Positions 45,201-52,031 of a stretch of 64,000 nucleotides of DNA are shown here, piece after piece. Every line of letters begins with the position of its first letter. Within the stretch, counting starts at the first letter, position 1. Below the pieces are notes generated by a model. The model saw only the letters and a list, made by a program, of their open reading frames with translations. It did not search any database and was not told where the DNA came from. The stretch lies in contig DXBY01000078.1 of NCBI GenBank assembly GCA_019116305.1, positions 1 to 64,000 on the forward strand, read 5' to 3'. The DNA is from Candidatus Ruania gallistercoris. GTDB lineage: Bacteria > Actinomycetota > Actinomycetes > Actinomycetales > Beutenbergiaceae. A program made the position numbers and the translations under genes.

Positions 45201-45308
45201 GAGGAAGAGGACAACCACACCGACGATCACCAGGATCGTGGGCAGCAGCGGGCCCCGCCGTCGGCGCCCGGTGGAGCCTGATGCGGGGCGGCTGGCAGCA
45301 AATGACAC
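42240..45308 (-). CDS. UPF0182 family large membrane protein
   Basis: 1022 residues. Seven predicted membrane segments in the first ~330 residues (LLPTILVIVGVVVLFLILS; AVLFVAGALVMGAALWVNL; LRFIVSFLLVAAILSAVVS), then a large extracellular part with conserved runs (SWVNDHTVFTHGFGVVAA, RLLYAARFGSEQIIFSDRV). The C-terminus (about 925-1022) is an acidic Gly/Asp/Ser/Glu low-complexity tail around a short helical repeat (LNQALADAAQAMEES, LNAALAEAIEAEEEL). Homologous to M. tuberculosis Rv3193c. Function unknown. GTG 45308 has GAGGTG seven bases upstream. Confidence 0.9.
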   Translation of the reverse strand: MSFAASRPASGSTGRRRRGPLLPTILVIVGVVVLFLILSRFWTEYLWYDQLGYTQVIRTEWITRAVLFVAGALVMGAALWVNLRVAYRNRPMYVPTTPQQQDLDRYREAFEPLRRAVFVGAPIVAAFFAGSTATAQWQNALLALNGQEWGQNDPQFGVDLSFFMFTLPFLRFIVSFLLVAAILSAVVSVFTHYLYGALQPMGQGEKISRAARIHTAILAAVITLLIGANYWLDRYSLLSDVGDRFDGASYTDINAVLPAKAILAVIAVFVALLFVWTGARGNWRLPAVGVALMVVSGLLVGWAYPAVIQSVRVNPNAQALESEYIQRNIDATYDAYGLNRVEVEPYEAETVAEAGALREDAASTASIRLLDPNIVSPTFRQLQQNKQYYTFPETLAVDRYDIDGESTDTVIAVRELDLEGSGQRSWVNDHTVFTHGFGVVAARGNTVTSDGRPQFIQRGIPSVGEFGDYEPRIYFSPSSPEYSIVGAPEGTEPWELDYPDDSAPNGVVNNTYSGDGGPSVGNWWNRLLYAARFGSEQIIFSDRVTEESQILYNRDPIERVNRVAPFLTTDGTTYPAVVDTDEDGTNEVVWVVDAYTTSNEYPYSARQELESAITDSLSTGEQQQITELPEYINYIRNSVKAVVNAYDGSVTLYAWGQGSGEGEEFIPDDPVLQTWMEVYPDTIQPLSEISGDLMGHLRYPEDLFKVQRELLSQYHVTDASTFYTGSDFWRVPNDPTESNEVPQPPYYLSLAMPGDEQNANFSLTSSFILDDDQRNVLTGFMAVNAEPGSEAGQVSEDYGTITLLELPRDLTVPGPGQVQNNFDSDTDAANELNILSRGGSQVIQGNLLTLPVGQGMLYVQPVYVQSSGSTQFPLLRRVLVAFGDEIGFAQTLDEALDQVFQGDSGANAGDAGVEPGEDEASGDGSDEGTGDGSGQDGGDGSGSDSDAQQRLNQALADAAQAMEESSTALADGDWAAYGDAQDRLNAALAEAIEAEEELTGQSITGDGSGDEGATEEPTDGEG

Positions 45309-45432
45309 GAAAAGCACCTCAGGAAGTCGTCAGGGCGTGGCAGGCCCGGCACTCGCCGGGGCTCTACTGCCACAACGCACGGGCCTGTAGGAAAGTTTCG
45401 CACACCCTGGAAGGCCTGCGACCATAGCGGGC

Positions 45433-45969
45433 ATGGACGCTGAGCACTCCCCGCGGACCGCCGCCCTGGCCGAGACCGTCCGTGAGGTCGAGCGGCACGT
45501 GGCCGCCGAGGGCTGGGACGCCCCGGTGGCGGTGTACGCACTGGTCCGGTCGGCGTCGTTGGTCGCCGCTAGTCCCGAGCTGGCGGCCGAGCTTCCGGAC
45601 GGCGCAACCTCCGATCCGGAGCATCTCACCGCAGTCGTCCAGGACGGTCTGCCCGAGGCGGACACGTTGGAGGACCTGCTCGCCCAGCTCGCCTGGCCGG
45701 AGACCGTGGACGGTGCCGCCGTCGTCGTCGAACGCCTCGTCGTGCCGCCGGAGGCGGAGGCGCAGCTGCCGGGCGAGGATGCCGACCAGGTGGAGTACCT
45801 GATGAACCACCCCGAGCGCCAGGACGTGCGGATCGCCGCCGGGGTGCTGCGCACCGGCGAGTCCTGGTGTGCGCTGCGCTCCCGCGCCAACGACGACGAT
45901 GCAGCGGTCGGCGGCGGGCCGACGGCGGTTCCTGGCCTGGTCGAGGCACTCGCCGCGACGTTGCGTTAG
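45433..45969 (+). CDS. PPA1309-family conserved protein
   Basis: 178 residues, soluble, Ala/Glu-rich. The core LAWPETVDGAAVVVERLVVPP and QDVRIAAGVLRTGESWCALR is typical of a small actinobacterial family of unknown function that usually sits beside the UPF0182 gene. Its 3' end overlaps the convergent esterase gene by 4 bp. Confidence 0.8.
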   Translation: MDAEHSPRTAALAETVREVERHVAAEGWDAPVAVYALVRSASLVAASPELAAELPDGATSDPEHLTAVVQDGLPEADTLEDLLAQLAWPETVDGAAVVVERLVVPPEAEAQLPGEDADQVEYLMNHPERQDVRIAAGVLRTGESWCALRSRANDDDAAVGGGPTAVPGLVEALAATLR

Positions 45970-46715
45970 CCGGTCCGGCCCAGGCCGCCGATCAGTTCCA
46001 GGACCAGTGCGGCAAACTGCGACTGGCCCTGCGGCGCTGCATCGTCGAGGTAGCTCGAGTGCTGGTAGCCGGCCAGCACCTCGGTCCGCACCAGCGCGTC
46101 CAGACCGTACGCGCGGAGCGTGGCCAGCAGCACCTCGGTCTGCTCCCGGCGCCCCGGGACGTCGTCGGCGGCGAGCACGATCAGCGCGGGGGCCAACCGG
46201 CTCTGGGTGCCGACATGGAACAACGGCGCCGCCTCATCGACCAGCACGCGACGCGGATCGATCCCGCGTTCGCGCAGCACGGCGAAGTGCGTGGTGGGTT
46301 GACCGGCGTCGAACACCCAGCCGGCCACCTCAGCCACGGCCACGTCGGCCTCCGCCAGCCAGCGCGCATCGAAGCAGAGCATCATCGCCAGGTACGCACC
46401 GGCCGAGCTCCCGCCGACCAGCAGGCGATGGCCGGGGAACGCGGCCCGTGTCCACGCGATGGCCTCGGCCGCATCGGTGAGGTACTGCGGGTACCGAGCC
46501 TGCGGGTAGAGGCGGTAATCGGGTGCGGCGACGGTGACCCCGGCACCGGCCAGCGCATCGAGGACACCGGCCGCGTCCCGTCGGCTCCCTCCCGCCAGAC
46601 CACCACCGTGGAAGTAGACCAGCACCGGCTCCTCGCGTGCCGGCCGGGCAGTGCGGATGTCGAGGAGCTGGTCCGGGCGCGGGCCGTACGCCACGGTGCG
46701 TAGATCCACGAGCAC
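45966..46715 (-). CDS. Alpha/beta-hydrolase esterase, HSL type
   Basis: 249 residues from GTG. Oxyanion motif YFHGGGLAGGS, nucleophile elbow GGSSAGAYLAM, acid Asp in LAADDVPGRR and His in GYQHSSYLD give a complete catalytic triad. A carboxylesterase or lipase acting on an unknown ester. Starts 1 bp after the PDZ protease stop, so likely cotranscribed. Confidence 0.85.
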   Translation of the reverse strand: MLVDLRTVAYGPRPDQLLDIRTARPAREEPVLVYFHGGGLAGGSRRDAAGVLDALAGAGVTVAAPDYRLYPQARYPQYLTDAAEAIAWTRAAFPGHRLLVGGSSAGAYLAMMLCFDARWLAEADVAVAEVAGWVFDAGQPTTHFAVLRERGIDPRRVLVDEAAPLFHVGTQSRLAPALIVLAADDVPGRREQTEVLLATLRAYGLDALVRTEVLAGYQHSSYLDDAAPQGQSQFAALVLELIGGLGRTG

Positions 46716-46716
46716 C

Positions 46717-47847
46717 TCAGCCGGTGCAGCCGGGTAGATCGGCAGCGGTGCCGTCGGCGATCGCCTGCACCGCCTCCTGGGCCTCGGCCAGCGTCGCGAC
46801 CCGGATCACCTGCAGCCCTTCGGGCACATGCCCGACCACCTCCGCGCAGTTGCTCGCCGGTGCCAGGAAGTACTCGGCACCGTCCCGCACCGCACCGAGC
46901 AGCTTCAGCCTGATGCCGCCGATCGGTCCGACCTGTCCGTCCGGGGTGATCGTGCCGGTACCCGCCACCACATGTCCGCCGGCCATCGGTCCCGGGGTGA
47001 GCAGATCGATGATGCCGAGCGCGAACATGGTGCCGGCACTGGGACCGCCGACGTTGTCGATCTCGATGTGCACATCGATCGGATAGTCGAACTCGGCGTT
47101 CAGGTATACCCCGAGCACGCTGCCGCCATGCCCGTCGTCCCCGGTGCGAATCTCCAGGTCGGTCGGCTCACCGCCGCGATCCACCGTCATCGTGACCACT
47201 GTGCCGGGCTCGGTGGCCGCGAGCGCATCGGAGAGATCCTGGTAGGTGGTGATCGCGTGCGCCCCCTCGGGAGTGCGCAGATCGGTGATCACATCACCGT
47301 GCTGCACCTGGCCGACCGCTCCGCTACCGGAGACGGGTTCGGTGACGGTCAGCACAGCGGGAACGTCGTACCCGAGCGCAGTCAGTGCGGACACGGTGGC
47401 ATTCTGCTGCGAGGACGCCATCTGCTGCGCAGCCATCTGGCTCCGCTGCTCCTCGGTGACCTCGGGAGCGAACACGGCCTCCGCCGGCTGCACCACCATG
47501 TCCTCGGCCAACCATCCGCGCAGCACGCTTCCGGCCGTGACCGGGAACCCGGGCCCACCGGCGGAGGTGACCGTGGTCAGTCGCAGCTGGCCCTCGTCCT
47601 CGGGGTAGGTCTGCGCACCGTCCACGCTGATCAGCGGGTGCTCAGCCACCTCACCGAGGGTGTTGAACGTGGGCCCGGAGGCTTCGACGGCGTAAGGTAC
47701 CGGCACCAGCAGCATCGCCACCAGCAGGCCCAAGGCGGTCAGCCCGGAACCCACCATGGTGATCGCCCGAGTGCCGATCCGGTAGCGCTGGCGGATCCGC
47801 TGCCACCGGGTCGGGCCGGGAGGCGGCGCGGAGGTATCGGGCGTCAT
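46717..47847 (-). CDS. PDZ and Lon-like (S16) membrane serine protease, YlbL type
   Basis: 376 residues. One N-terminal membrane segment (about 30-55), a PDZ domain near 160-250 (GSGAVGQVQHGDVITDL), and a C-terminal S16 protease domain with Ser in GGPSAGTMFALG and Lys in GIRLKLLGAVRDG. Homolog of Rv3194c. ATG 47847 follows GGAGGT directly and GATGAT six bases before, so a leaderless mRNA is more plausible than a ribosome site. Confidence 0.88.
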   Translation of the reverse strand: MTPDTSAPPPGPTRWQRIRQRYRIGTRAITMVGSGLTALGLLVAMLLVPVPYAVEASGPTFNTLGEVAEHPLISVDGAQTYPEDEGQLRLTTVTSAGGPGFPVTAGSVLRGWLAEDMVVQPAEAVFAPEVTEEQRSQMAAQQMASSQQNATVSALTALGYDVPAVLTVTEPVSGSGAVGQVQHGDVITDLRTPEGAHAITTYQDLSDALAATEPGTVVTMTVDRGGEPTDLEIRTGDDGHGGSVLGVYLNAEFDYPIDVHIEIDNVGGPSAGTMFALGIIDLLTPGPMAGGHVVAGTGTITPDGQVGPIGGIRLKLLGAVRDGAEYFLAPASNCAEVVGHVPEGLQVIRVATLAEAQEAVQAIADGTAADLPGCTG

Positions 47848-47961
47848 ACCTCCATCATCGCGCGTGCACGACGATGCCGAGGCACAGCGGGCCTGGTGCG
47901 CCGAGAGCGAAAGCACCGCTCGGAGTCTGGTCCGGCCCCGGGCTGATGGTTACCGTGAAGC

Positions 47962-49431
47962 ATGACCGAGGATGACTCCCGCGAGCAGATGCGCCGGATG
48001 CTCGAGCAGATGCTCGGGCCGGACGGTGCGGAGGAGGCGCTGCGCGCCCTGGAGGCCAGTGGGATGGACCCGGCCGCCTGGTCCTCGGCGGGTATGCCGG
48101 TCAACCCGGAGCAGCTGCAGGCAGCGATGGCGCAGATGCGTCAGGTGCTCGCCGCCGGGGATGACGACGAGTCCCGCTGGCGGATGGCCCACGACGTGGC
48201 GCGGCAGGTGGCGCACAGTGGTGGGGATCCCTCGGTCACCTCAGCAGAGGCTGCCCGGGCCCGCTCCATCCTGTCCGTGGCGGACTTGTGGCTGGATGCG
48301 GCAACCGACCTGCCACCCGCCGGTGGACAGCACCTCGCACTCTCCCGGGCGCAGTGGGTGGAGCGCACCCTGCCCACCTGGCGCGCAGTGGCCGAACCGG
48401 TGGGTTCCTCGGTGGCGGACGCACTCGGTCAGCTGGTGGATCCGGAACAGCTCGCCGAACAGGGGCTGGCCGTCCCGGAGATGCCGATGCTCGCCGGCCT
48501 CGACATCGGCTCGATGATGCACACGATGGGTTCGCTGAGCTTCGCGATGCAGGTCGGTCAGGCCGCCGGCACCCTTTCGCGTGAGGTGTTCGGCGGCACG
48601 GACGTCGGACTGCCGCTGCTGTCCGAGCCGGCGCTGCTGCTGGTGCCGGCGAATGTGGCCGAGTTCGCCGAGGGTCTGGATGCACCCGCGGACGAGGTCT
48701 GGCACTTCCTCGCGGTCCGGGAGGCCGCGCACGCCCGCCTGTTCGCGCACGTTCCCTGGCTGCGGGCCAGCCTGCTCGGCGCCGTGGAGGAGTACGCCCG
48801 CGGGATCGAGATCGACCTGGAACAGATGGAGGAGTCGATGCGCGGCATCGACCCCACCAACATGGACCAGCTGCGCTCGGCCCTGGCCGGCGGGATCTTC
48901 GCCCCGCACCACACCGAGACCCAGACGCGGGCACTGAACCGGCTGGAGACCTCCCTGGCGCTCGTCGAGGGCTGGGTGGAGGAGGTCACGGCCACGGCCG
49001 TCGCCCCGCACCTGCCGCATGCGGTCCCGCTGCGGGAGATGCTCCGGCGACGGCGCGCCGCCGGCGGCCCCGCCGAGGACACGTTCCGCACTCTGGTCGG
49101 ACTGGAGCTGCGGCCCCGGCGGGCCCGCGATGCCGCCACCCTGTGGGCGATCGTCGCCCGCGAGCAGGGACCGCAGGCTCGGGACGAGCTGTGGTCCCAC
49201 CCGGACCTGTTCCCCACGGCCGAGGACCTGGACTCGCCCACCGACTTCCTGCAGCGGCGGGCCGACCGGGACGCCGAGTCCTCCGAGATCGACGCCGCCC
49301 TGGAGGCGATGCTGGACGGCACCCTGGGCACCGAACCTGCCGATGAGGAGGCAGCCACCGGCGAGGCGCCTGACGAGGGCGATGCGGACGACGCGGACGA
49401 CGACGCTGACCCGGGGCGCCGCACCGACTGA
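47962..49431 (+). CDS. Zincin-like metalloprotease family protein (DUF2342)
   Basis: 489 residues. Conserved core DEVWHFLAVREAAHARLFAHVPWL with the putative metal-binding Glu/His helix, preceded by LLSEPALLLVPANVAEFAEGL. Family members are annotated as zinc-dependent metalloproteases or F420-associated proteins; function not established. The C-terminus is a Glu/Asp/Ala-rich acidic tail. Homolog of Rv3195. TACCGT lies five bases before the ATG. Confidence 0.85.
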   Translation: MTEDDSREQMRRMLEQMLGPDGAEEALRALEASGMDPAAWSSAGMPVNPEQLQAAMAQMRQVLAAGDDDESRWRMAHDVARQVAHSGGDPSVTSAEAARARSILSVADLWLDAATDLPPAGGQHLALSRAQWVERTLPTWRAVAEPVGSSVADALGQLVDPEQLAEQGLAVPEMPMLAGLDIGSMMHTMGSLSFAMQVGQAAGTLSREVFGGTDVGLPLLSEPALLLVPANVAEFAEGLDAPADEVWHFLAVREAAHARLFAHVPWLRASLLGAVEEYARGIEIDLEQMEESMRGIDPTNMDQLRSALAGGIFAPHHTETQTRALNRLETSLALVEGWVEEVTATAVAPHLPHAVPLREMLRRRRAAGGPAEDTFRTLVGLELRPRRARDAATLWAIVAREQGPQARDELWSHPDLFPTAEDLDSPTDFLQRRADRDAESSEIDAALEAMLDGTLGTEPADEEAATGEAPDEGDADDADDDADPGRRTD

Positions 49432-49507
49432 CCCACTCTCCGTCCTTCCCTGTTCTGTCACTCCGCTCCCGCCGTCAGCGACCGGGTGCCGCAGAGCGGG
49501 GGCGCGG

Positions 49508-50035
49508 TCAGCCGTGCCAGACGTGGCTGACGCCGAGGAGGAAGCCGCGCGCGCGTTCGGTGTGCGGGTAGTCGGCCAGCAGTGCCCAGAACTCCTCCCC
49601 GTGCCCCGGCTCGATCAGGTGCGCGAGCTCGTGCAGCAGCACGTAGTCGATCACCCACGGCGGCATCCCCTGGACCCGGTCGGAGATCCGCACCGTACCG
49701 CGCGCCGGGGTGCATGAGCCCCACCGGGTGTCCTGGTTCGCGGTCCACCGGATCGAGGTCGGCACAGCACGCTCGTCCAGGTACTGGCGCGCGAGCGCGG
49801 CTGCCCGGCGGGTGAGCTCGGCGCCGTTCGGACTGCGTCGCCGGTCGGAGTCGGCGAGCCGGGCAAGCATCCGTCGCACCCAGGTGTCCTCCTCAGCCCG
49901 GGTGAACCCACTGGGGATGGCCACGATCGTGCGGCCCGCCTCGCGGTAGGCGGAGACTGTCTTGCGACGGCGACTGCTGCGGCGCACCACCACACGGTGG
50001 CCGTCCACCTGACGCGCAGAGTCGCGGGTGCTCAC
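49508..50035 (-). CDS. YgjP-like M48-type metallopeptidase
   Basis: 175 residues. KTVSAYREAGRTIVAIPSGF, RWGSCTPARGTVRIS and the zinc motif LLHELAHLIEPGHGEEFW are diagnostic of the YgjP/DUF45 family. Zinc ligands HExxH plus a further His are all present. GTG 50035 is preferred to an ATG at 50071. Confidence 0.85.
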   Translation of the reverse strand: MSTRDSARQVDGHRVVVRRSSRRRKTVSAYREAGRTIVAIPSGFTRAEEDTWVRRMLARLADSDRRRSPNGAELTRRAAALARQYLDERAVPTSIRWTANQDTRWGSCTPARGTVRISDRVQGMPPWVIDYVLLHELAHLIEPGHGEEFWALLADYPHTERARGFLLGVSHVWHG

Positions 50036-50134
50036 CGGACAAGCGTGGCACACCCCGTCTGGGTTATCCACAGCCTCGGCGGCCGGCGCGCAGGCGAGAG
50101 GTGCGGTGTGTCAGCCTCTCTGCAGGAGGAGGCG

Positions 50135-51163
50135 ATGATGCGGTTACGTCCCGGCTATCAGGTGTACTGGCACGGCCCCGGGTCCATGCAGATCGGTGTG
50201 GACCCCCGATGCGCGGTCGTGCTGGACCGGCTCAGCGAGGCCGAGCAGCGGCTGCTCACCGAGCTTCCGAAGATGATGGATGTGACCTGGCTCCAGGCAC
50301 GCGGCAACGAGCTCGGGATGCGCCCGGCGCAGGTGCGCACGCTGCAGCGCCGGTTGTCCCGCGCCGGGGTGCTCACCGCTGCCCCGGCCGCCGGGACACC
50401 GAGCGAGGACGAACGATACTGGCAGCTCGCCGAGGCCGCCGGGGTGAAACGCCCCGCCGACCGGCGCCGCGCCGTGGTCGAGCTCCGGCATGCCGATCCG
50501 GTAGGGCTACGCACCGCGCTGGTGCTGGCCCGGGCGGGTGTGGGCACCATCGTGCTCACCGATCCCGGGCAGGTGCTCGCCGAGGACATCGACACCGGCC
50601 TGTACGACGGCGACGATCTGGGCGAGCCTCGGTCCCGGGCAGGGCTGGGGGTGCTCCGCAGCGTGGCACCGCACCTGCGCACCAGCGCACCGGCGGGCAC
50701 CCGGCCGGACGTGGTGCTGCTGGTGGATCAGCTGGTGGTCGACCCGGTGCCGGTGCGCCGGTTGCAGCGCACCGGGCAGCCGTACCTGAACGTGCTGGTC
50801 ACCGAGGTGGCGGTGCGGGTGGGCCCCTTGGTGCGCCCCGGCAACGGTGCATGCAGCACCTGCGTGGAGCACTACCGCAGCTCGACCGATCCGCGCTGGC
50901 CGGCGGTGGCGGCACAGGCGGCAGTGCGCGGGCGGGGCACTGTGGAGCCCAGCCTGGGCTGGTGGGCTGCGGTCACCGCTGCGCAGCAGCTGCTCGCCCT
51001 GGTGGACGGGCGGGAGGTGGCTACCGAGTCGGCGACGGTGGAGCTGGCGGCCTGGGAGCCGATGCCGACCCGCACGGTGTGGGCACCGCACCCGGACTGC
51101 GAGTGCGCCGGGTCGCGGCAGGGTGGGACGGGCCCGTCCTCACGCAGCACCACGGCTGCGTGA
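50135..51163 (+). CDS. ThiF/E1-like protein with leader-binding type N-terminus
   Basis: 342 residues from ATG 50135 (AGGAGGAGG upstream). A winged-helix-like N-terminal region (about 20-95) precedes a degenerate ThiF/MoeB Rossmann fold (LVLARAGVGTIVLTDPGQVL; lacking a clean GxGxxG), and Cys pairs CSTC and CEC near 245 and 328 look like a zinc site. It resembles cyclodehydratase/ocin-ThiF partners of peptide-modifying systems, but no precursor or YcaO gene is nearby. Position matches Rv3196. The last 24 bp overlap the convergent whiB7 gene. Confidence 0.75.
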   Translation: MMRLRPGYQVYWHGPGSMQIGVDPRCAVVLDRLSEAEQRLLTELPKMMDVTWLQARGNELGMRPAQVRTLQRRLSRAGVLTAAPAAGTPSEDERYWQLAEAAGVKRPADRRRAVVELRHADPVGLRTALVLARAGVGTIVLTDPGQVLAEDIDTGLYDGDDLGEPRSRAGLGVLRSVAPHLRTSAPAGTRPDVVLLVDQLVVDPVPVRRLQRTGQPYLNVLVTEVAVRVGPLVRPGNGACSTCVEHYRSSTDPRWPAVAAQAAVRGRGTVEPSLGWWAAVTAAQQLLALVDGREVATESATVELAAWEPMPTRTVWAPHPDCECAGSRQGGTGPSSRSTTAA

Positions 51164-51505
51164 GGACGAGGCCGCGTACGGGTCGTTCTTGCGGGGGCGT
51201 CCGCGGCCGCGCTTGCGAGCGACCACGGCGCCGTCGACGAACACCTCACCACCCCAGACGCCCCACGGCTCCTGCCGATCGAGGGCGCCGGAAAGGCACT
51301 CGGCCTTCAGTGGGCAGTCGGCACACAGTGCCTTGGCTGCTTCGACGTCCTCGGTGCGCTCAGCGAACCAGAGGTCCTGGGTGGTGGTGTCCTGACACGG
51401 CAGCGGCTGGTCGGTGACACCGACGCTGTCGGTCAGCGCCGGGAAGGTCCAGCTGGTTGCCGAGCCTCCGCGGGACAGTTGATCGAGTACGGAGGTGTAC
51501 TGCAC
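51140..51505 (-). CDS. whiB7: WhiB7-type Fe-S transcriptional regulator
   Basis: 121 residues from GTG 51505 (AGGAG six bases upstream). Cluster ligands C37, C61, C64 and C70 (C-x23-C-x2-C-x5-C), the sigma-contact turn WGVWGGE (81-87) and a C-terminal AT-hook R-G-R-G-R-P-R-K (99-106) identify WhiB7, the master activator of intrinsic ribosome-antibiotic resistance in Actinobacteria. It acts bound to the primary sigma factor. The N-terminal tail is about 25 residues longer than in M. tuberculosis. Expression is governed by the leader described in separate entries. Confidence 0.95.
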   Translation of the reverse strand: MQYTSVLDQLSRGGSATSWTFPALTDSVGVTDQPLPCQDTTTQDLWFAERTEDVEAAKALCADCPLKAECLSGALDRQEPWGVWGGEVFVDGAVVARKRGRGRPRKNDPYAASSSRSRGAA

Positions 51506-51545
51506 GACGTGCTCCTGGTGCGAGTTCTGGGTGGTCTGCCAGCCA

Positions 51546-51614
51546 GGTCCGTGCTTCCGGGAGAGGGGTGAGACCCGGAATGAGAAAAGCCACGGACCCG
51601 AGGGGTTCCGTGGC
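51546..51614 (-). terminator. Intrinsic attenuator of whiB7 with an alternative downstream pairing
   Basis: On the minus strand CCACGGAACC (51613-51604) pairs with GGGTCCGTGG (51599-51590) and is followed by CTTTTCTC, a proper intrinsic terminator 85 bases before the whiB7 start. Downstream, CACGGACC (51553-51546) is an exact complement of GGTCCGTG in the terminator's 3' arm, and encloses a small hairpin (51580-51574 with 51561-51555). Terminator and this alternative fold exclude each other. Confidence 0.85.
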
Positions 51615-51639
51615 CGCTACGAAGCAGGTGTGATCTGCT

Positions 51640-51810
51640 CTAACGAAGTGCTGGCCCGGAACCCGGTGCGAGAGTGCCGCCAATGGCGCCGCCTGCGGCG
51701 GTCATGCCACGGAAGCCGGCGGTGCGATCGATGCGCGGGTAGGTGAACACCTGGGCATCGCGCAGTCGTGCGCCGGTCTTCGGCAGACTCATCGTGATGA
51801 TCATCTCCAT
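51640..51810 (-). CDS. uORF, whiB7 leader peptide
   Basis: 56 codons from ATG 51810 to TAG 51642-51640, with AAGGAGGTG about nine bases upstream, stronger than most sites in the window. The peptide begins M-E-M-I-I-T-M-S-L-P and contains T-Y-P-R-I-D-R-T-A-G-F-R-G (23-35). Codons 33-35 (F-R-G) hold TTCCGTGG (51714-51707), the exact complement of the first eight bases of the terminator 5' arm. The stop codon lies 26 bases before the terminator. A ribosome that completes the uORF would mask this segment and allow termination; one stalled early would leave it free to pair and prevent termination. WhiB7 orthologs are known to be controlled by such uORFs. Confidence 0.85.
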   Translation of the reverse strand: MEMIITMSLPKTGARLRDAQVFTYPRIDRTAGFRGMTAAGGAIGGTLAPGSGPALR

Positions 51811-51887
51811 GGGGTATTCACCTCCTTCTTCTCATCGAACCGCTGGTGCTGGCTAGGCACGGCTCGTACCGGTCAGGAACGTTGACC

Positions 51888-51946
51888 ACCTTACGGGCAG
51901 TGCCCCGGGGGCCCAAGCCTTTTTCTGAACTTTTTTGAAGATTCTT
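51888..51946 (-). promoter_or_regulatory. WhiB7-type autoregulated promoter
   Basis: Minus strand: an AT-rich run with two A5-A6 stretches (51946-51918) sits directly before -35 TTGGGC (51916-51911), then a 17-bp spacer and -10 TAAGGT (51893-51888). An AT-rich block touching the -35 box is the recognised docking site for the WhiB7 AT-hook. It is the most AT-rich stretch I noticed in the window. Predicted leader length to whiB7 is about 375 nt. Confidence 0.75.
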
Positions 51947-52031
51947 TCCCGGGACGGGTTTTTCGCTGTGATTCCGGGGAAAACTCAGGTGCGTGAATCG
52001 GCGACTCAGGCCGCGCCGGAGCCGGCAGCGC

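Noticed and set aside
49432-49507. Terminator between zincin-like and YgjP-like genes
   Set aside because: No stable inverted repeat found by eye in this convergent gap.
50135-51163. Ribosomally synthesised peptide (RiPP) cluster around the ThiF-like gene
   Set aside because: No precursor-like ORF, YcaO, radical SAM or dedicated transporter gene adjacent.
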